Source of the DNA: Pseudoscleropodium purum | Lineage: Eukaryota > Streptophyta > Bryopsida > Hypnales > Brachytheciaceae | DNA length: 64,000 bases | Assembly (NCBI GenBank): GCA_963969395.1 | Contig: OZ017802.1 | Span: forward strand, 18,941,410-19,005,409 | Direction of reading: 5' to 3' | Shown: in pieces, positions 61,680-64,000 of the stretch | How positions within the stretch are numbered: the first letter of the stretch is position 1 | Layout of the letters: every line of letters starts with the position of its first letter | The notes under the pieces: model-generated | What the model was told of the DNA's origin: nothing | Seen by the model: the letters and a program-made list of their open reading frames with translations, nothing else | The model's database searches: none | Position numbers and translations under genes: made by a program

Positions 61680-62180
61680 ACTTTCAATCAATAGATGTAA
61701 AATATGATCAAAAGACCATATCCATAAGACTAAATCAACTAGTGCACAAACCAATGTTTTTTTTAATAATATTTGAAATGAAAAACTGAAAATTCCTTCT
61801 AAAATCAATTGTAGATTGAGTACTAGTGATATTTACTAAAAAATATTTCTTCCAAGTTCAAAATACTAAGTTTGAATTGGAGTGATTTTCAAAGATTTTC
61901 TTTTCTTTTCATTCAAATCATTTTTGACGGGTCATTTGTGAATTTGAAAAGTTTTTTTGAAATTAGGCCAACCAATAGACTTTGAATTCTAGAATACTTG
62001 CAAAGCAAAATCTTCAAAATCTACATCATAGAAATGTTAAAGAACTAACAAAAGAATCTTTAAAAAAATTGATGGATATAAAATGCATTTTTTCTTAGAA
62101 TGTGTTTGCATTTGTACATTGTTGAAAATTTGAAAAACTAGTTCATTAGGGATTAGCCCCTAAATGAGCAAGTAGTTAAA
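61680..62180 (+). repeat. Repeat module, unit 2
   Basis: A direct diverged copy of 60120-60590, about 1.6 kb downstream, ending at a CCCCTAAATGAGC edge. No full dispersed-repeat body follows it. Confidence 0.62.
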
Positions 62181-63390
62181 TGATTAATTGGAAATTTAGA
62201 TAGGTGAATTTAATGTGGATGATATTGAACTTTGTCACAAAATAAGTGCTAGTATGACTTTCATGAAGAAAAAAAATCCAACCCAATTGGGTGCTTAGAT
62301 AAAATGTTATGGTCTAGAAAAGTGGAGGGCTTGATGGGCATCAATTGTCCATGGAGAAAAAAAGGGCTTGAACACCAACAAAAAAATGTTGGAGTCTACC
62401 AAGGCTTTAAAAAGGGTCTTGAGTGGGGATCTTAAAGAAAGATTTCAAAGTTAAGGGGCTTTAAAGGGGGTCTTCAAAGGGGCCTAAAAAAGTCTTCAAA
62501 TAAGGTTCAAGGTGTCTTCTAAGAACGTCTACATGTGATCTTCAAGGGATCTTCATGAAGGGCTCAAAGAAGCTCTTAGGTTGGAGTCTTCATAGAGACA
62601 AAGGCAAAGAGCAAAGGAAGTAAAAAGTTTGGAAAATGCTTCTTAAATTTTGAAATTCAACATGCCAGTTCATTAAGATCAAAGCATCTTGAATAATATG
62701 AGACAAGGTTGTTTTTGTCCATTAGAGGAGTTTGAGGAGGCAAAGAGGGGCAATATTGCATTGAAACATTCAAATTACAATGTCTAAAGTAAGGTGAAAA
62801 CACGTAAGTGGTTTTGTTATCTTTTAGATTTTTTTCTAACTTGTATTTGTATTTGAAATTTGTTGACATTGTATAAATCAAGTTCATCATAAGTGTGAAG
62901 AAGAATTGTCACACTTATTTCATTTATGTGATCAACTATATTCAAAGCAAACTCTTATAAAACAATATCATATTCCAAAAATATATTTTAATTAGCATTT
63001 GCTAACAATCAATGCCTAATTTTTTCCATACTAATTTTGCACCCAATATACATTGCTTTAATGTGTTTTCAATGTAAAATAAACCAACTATTCTACAACC
63101 TACTTATGCAAAACACGTTGAAATGATTTCTTTTATGACCTTCCAAAATGTATGCCCATTAATAATTTATAAAGATTTTTTAGAAGTCTTGTGATATGTC
63201 TAACATAAATACAATTCTTTGTTTCTTAAAGATGTATTGAATTCTATTGATATAATCAATGGTTTTTATTTTCATGAAGTCTCTGGGATCTAATAATAAA
63301 ATCCATTGAATTCAAAATAAAACCATAGTTTGTCCTTGCAATTGTCATGAATTATATATAAAAATATTTAAACAAAAATTAAAAATTAAA
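62181..63390. other. Gene-free DNA with G-rich short reiterations
   Basis: Around 62390-62600 the plus strand repeats GTCTTCAAA(G)/GGGATCTTCA(A)/GGGGCTTTAAAG variants irregularly, a patch unlike the surrounding A/T runs. No coding frame is sustained and no other feature is seen. Confidence 0.4.

Positions 63391-63394
<4 letters not shown>

Positions 63395-63438
<44 letters not shown>
63395..63438. repeat. (AT)n microsatellite
   Basis: About 22 uninterrupted TA/AT units. Confidence 0.97.
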
Positions 63439-63441
<3 letters not shown>

Positions 63442-64000
63442 TTTTTTGCATGTGACACCTATTGAATCAAACCTTTCATTATAGTCTTTTTGAGGTGTTC
63501 TACCTTAAATGAAGCATTAACCTATTAAGGACCAAAAGTTCAAATTTTGAATAGATATATACAAACATGTCCAAAGCACAAAGAGTTTTTTTTTTCATGC
63601 ATCTAAATATTTTAGAATTTTTACTAGTGAAGGAGAAGCTTGTTTTTATAGATGTATTTTGCATACATGCATTAGGGTTTACAAGTGTTATTAGTTATGA
63701 GAAATAGAAGGCCTACACAACTCTAATGTATAGGACAATATATGTTTTGTGCACCCACAAATTGTCCCCGTTATGGAGGGTTATAGAGGCAATGTTCAAA
63801 GGAAGAACATGATGTGTAAGGTCACTTCAGACTACATTCCAAATCCCAACTCGTATTGAATTTTCAAAATCTAATTGGTGGAGAGCTAAAAATTGGAACT
63901 TAGGGGGGTTCATTCTACATACTATATGACAATATTTTGGTGCCAAACAGGTGGGGATTGGAAATTGAATTGGAGTTAGCAAAAGTAGAAACCCAACTAA
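63439..64000. other. AT-rich window end
   Basis: AAGGACCAAAAGTTCAAATTTTG at about 63530 is another trace of the dispersed repeat edge. No gene is seen before the window ends. Confidence 0.4.

Noticed and set aside
1..64000. tRNA, rRNA and CRISPR arrays
   Set aside because: No cloverleaf-like segments with A and B boxes, no ribosomal RNA sequence and no regularly spaced short direct repeats with unique spacers were recognised by eye; a tRNA scan would be needed to exclude single tRNAs.

Overview
The window reads as nuclear DNA of a land plant that makes swimming sperm, most likely a bryophyte. Plant evidence: double AP2-domain coding sequence, plant-type RING-CH and VDAC proteins, and AAACCCTAA telo-boxes upstream of genes. 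The motile-sperm evidence is a complete 17-exon gene for the intraflagellar transport protein IFT54, a family missing from flowering plants. The species cannot be fixed from the sequence. Composition is strongly AT-rich between genes, with islands of higher GC at genes.

Layout: 0.3-0.55 kb holds a hAT-like MITE. 1.4-4.45 kb (minus strand) holds an AP2 coding block with a probable TATA box far upstream. 4.5-19.2 kb is repeat territory: a dispersed family whose edge reads TTAACCCCTAAAGGACC, microsatellites, a decayed Gag/RT-like retroelement (8.9-11.9 kb), and a run of about 1.1-1.2 kb repeats that each carry an 80-82 base exon-like cassette (12.5-17.2 kb). 19.3-22 kb holds a DUF962/Mpo1-like gene (plus). 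24.6-29.4 kb holds IFT54 (minus) and 30.7-33.6 kb a VDAC porin gene (plus). These two are divergent, with about 215-base degenerate tandem repeats between them. 35.0-35.6 kb is a long inverted repeat. 36.9-40.9 kb holds an IMPACT-type RWD + UPF0029 gene (minus). 41.3-47.6 kb is AT-rich and mostly repeats. 48.3-48.6 kb encodes a small CYSTM-like tail-anchored protein (plus). 51.1-55.1 kb holds a RING-CH membrane E3 ligase gene (minus). 55.4-57 kb is a GC-richer unassigned stretch. 57-64 kb is AT-rich nested repeats.

The exon structures given for IFT54, VDAC, IMPACT and RING-CH were built by hand from frame continuity, splice consensus and remembered family features. In each, every junction keeps phase, and the totals are 555, 276, 364 and 410 residues. 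The genes do not form a pathway. They are unlinked housekeeping or cell-biology functions: a mitochondrial outer membrane channel, translation-stress control, membrane ubiquitination, lipid alpha-oxidation and cilium assembly. I found no convincing new multi-gene system. The most unusual signals are the reiterated exon-like cassette array, the 35 kb foldback, the AP2 frame conflict, and one repeat family shared by the DUF962 leader and an IMPACT intron.
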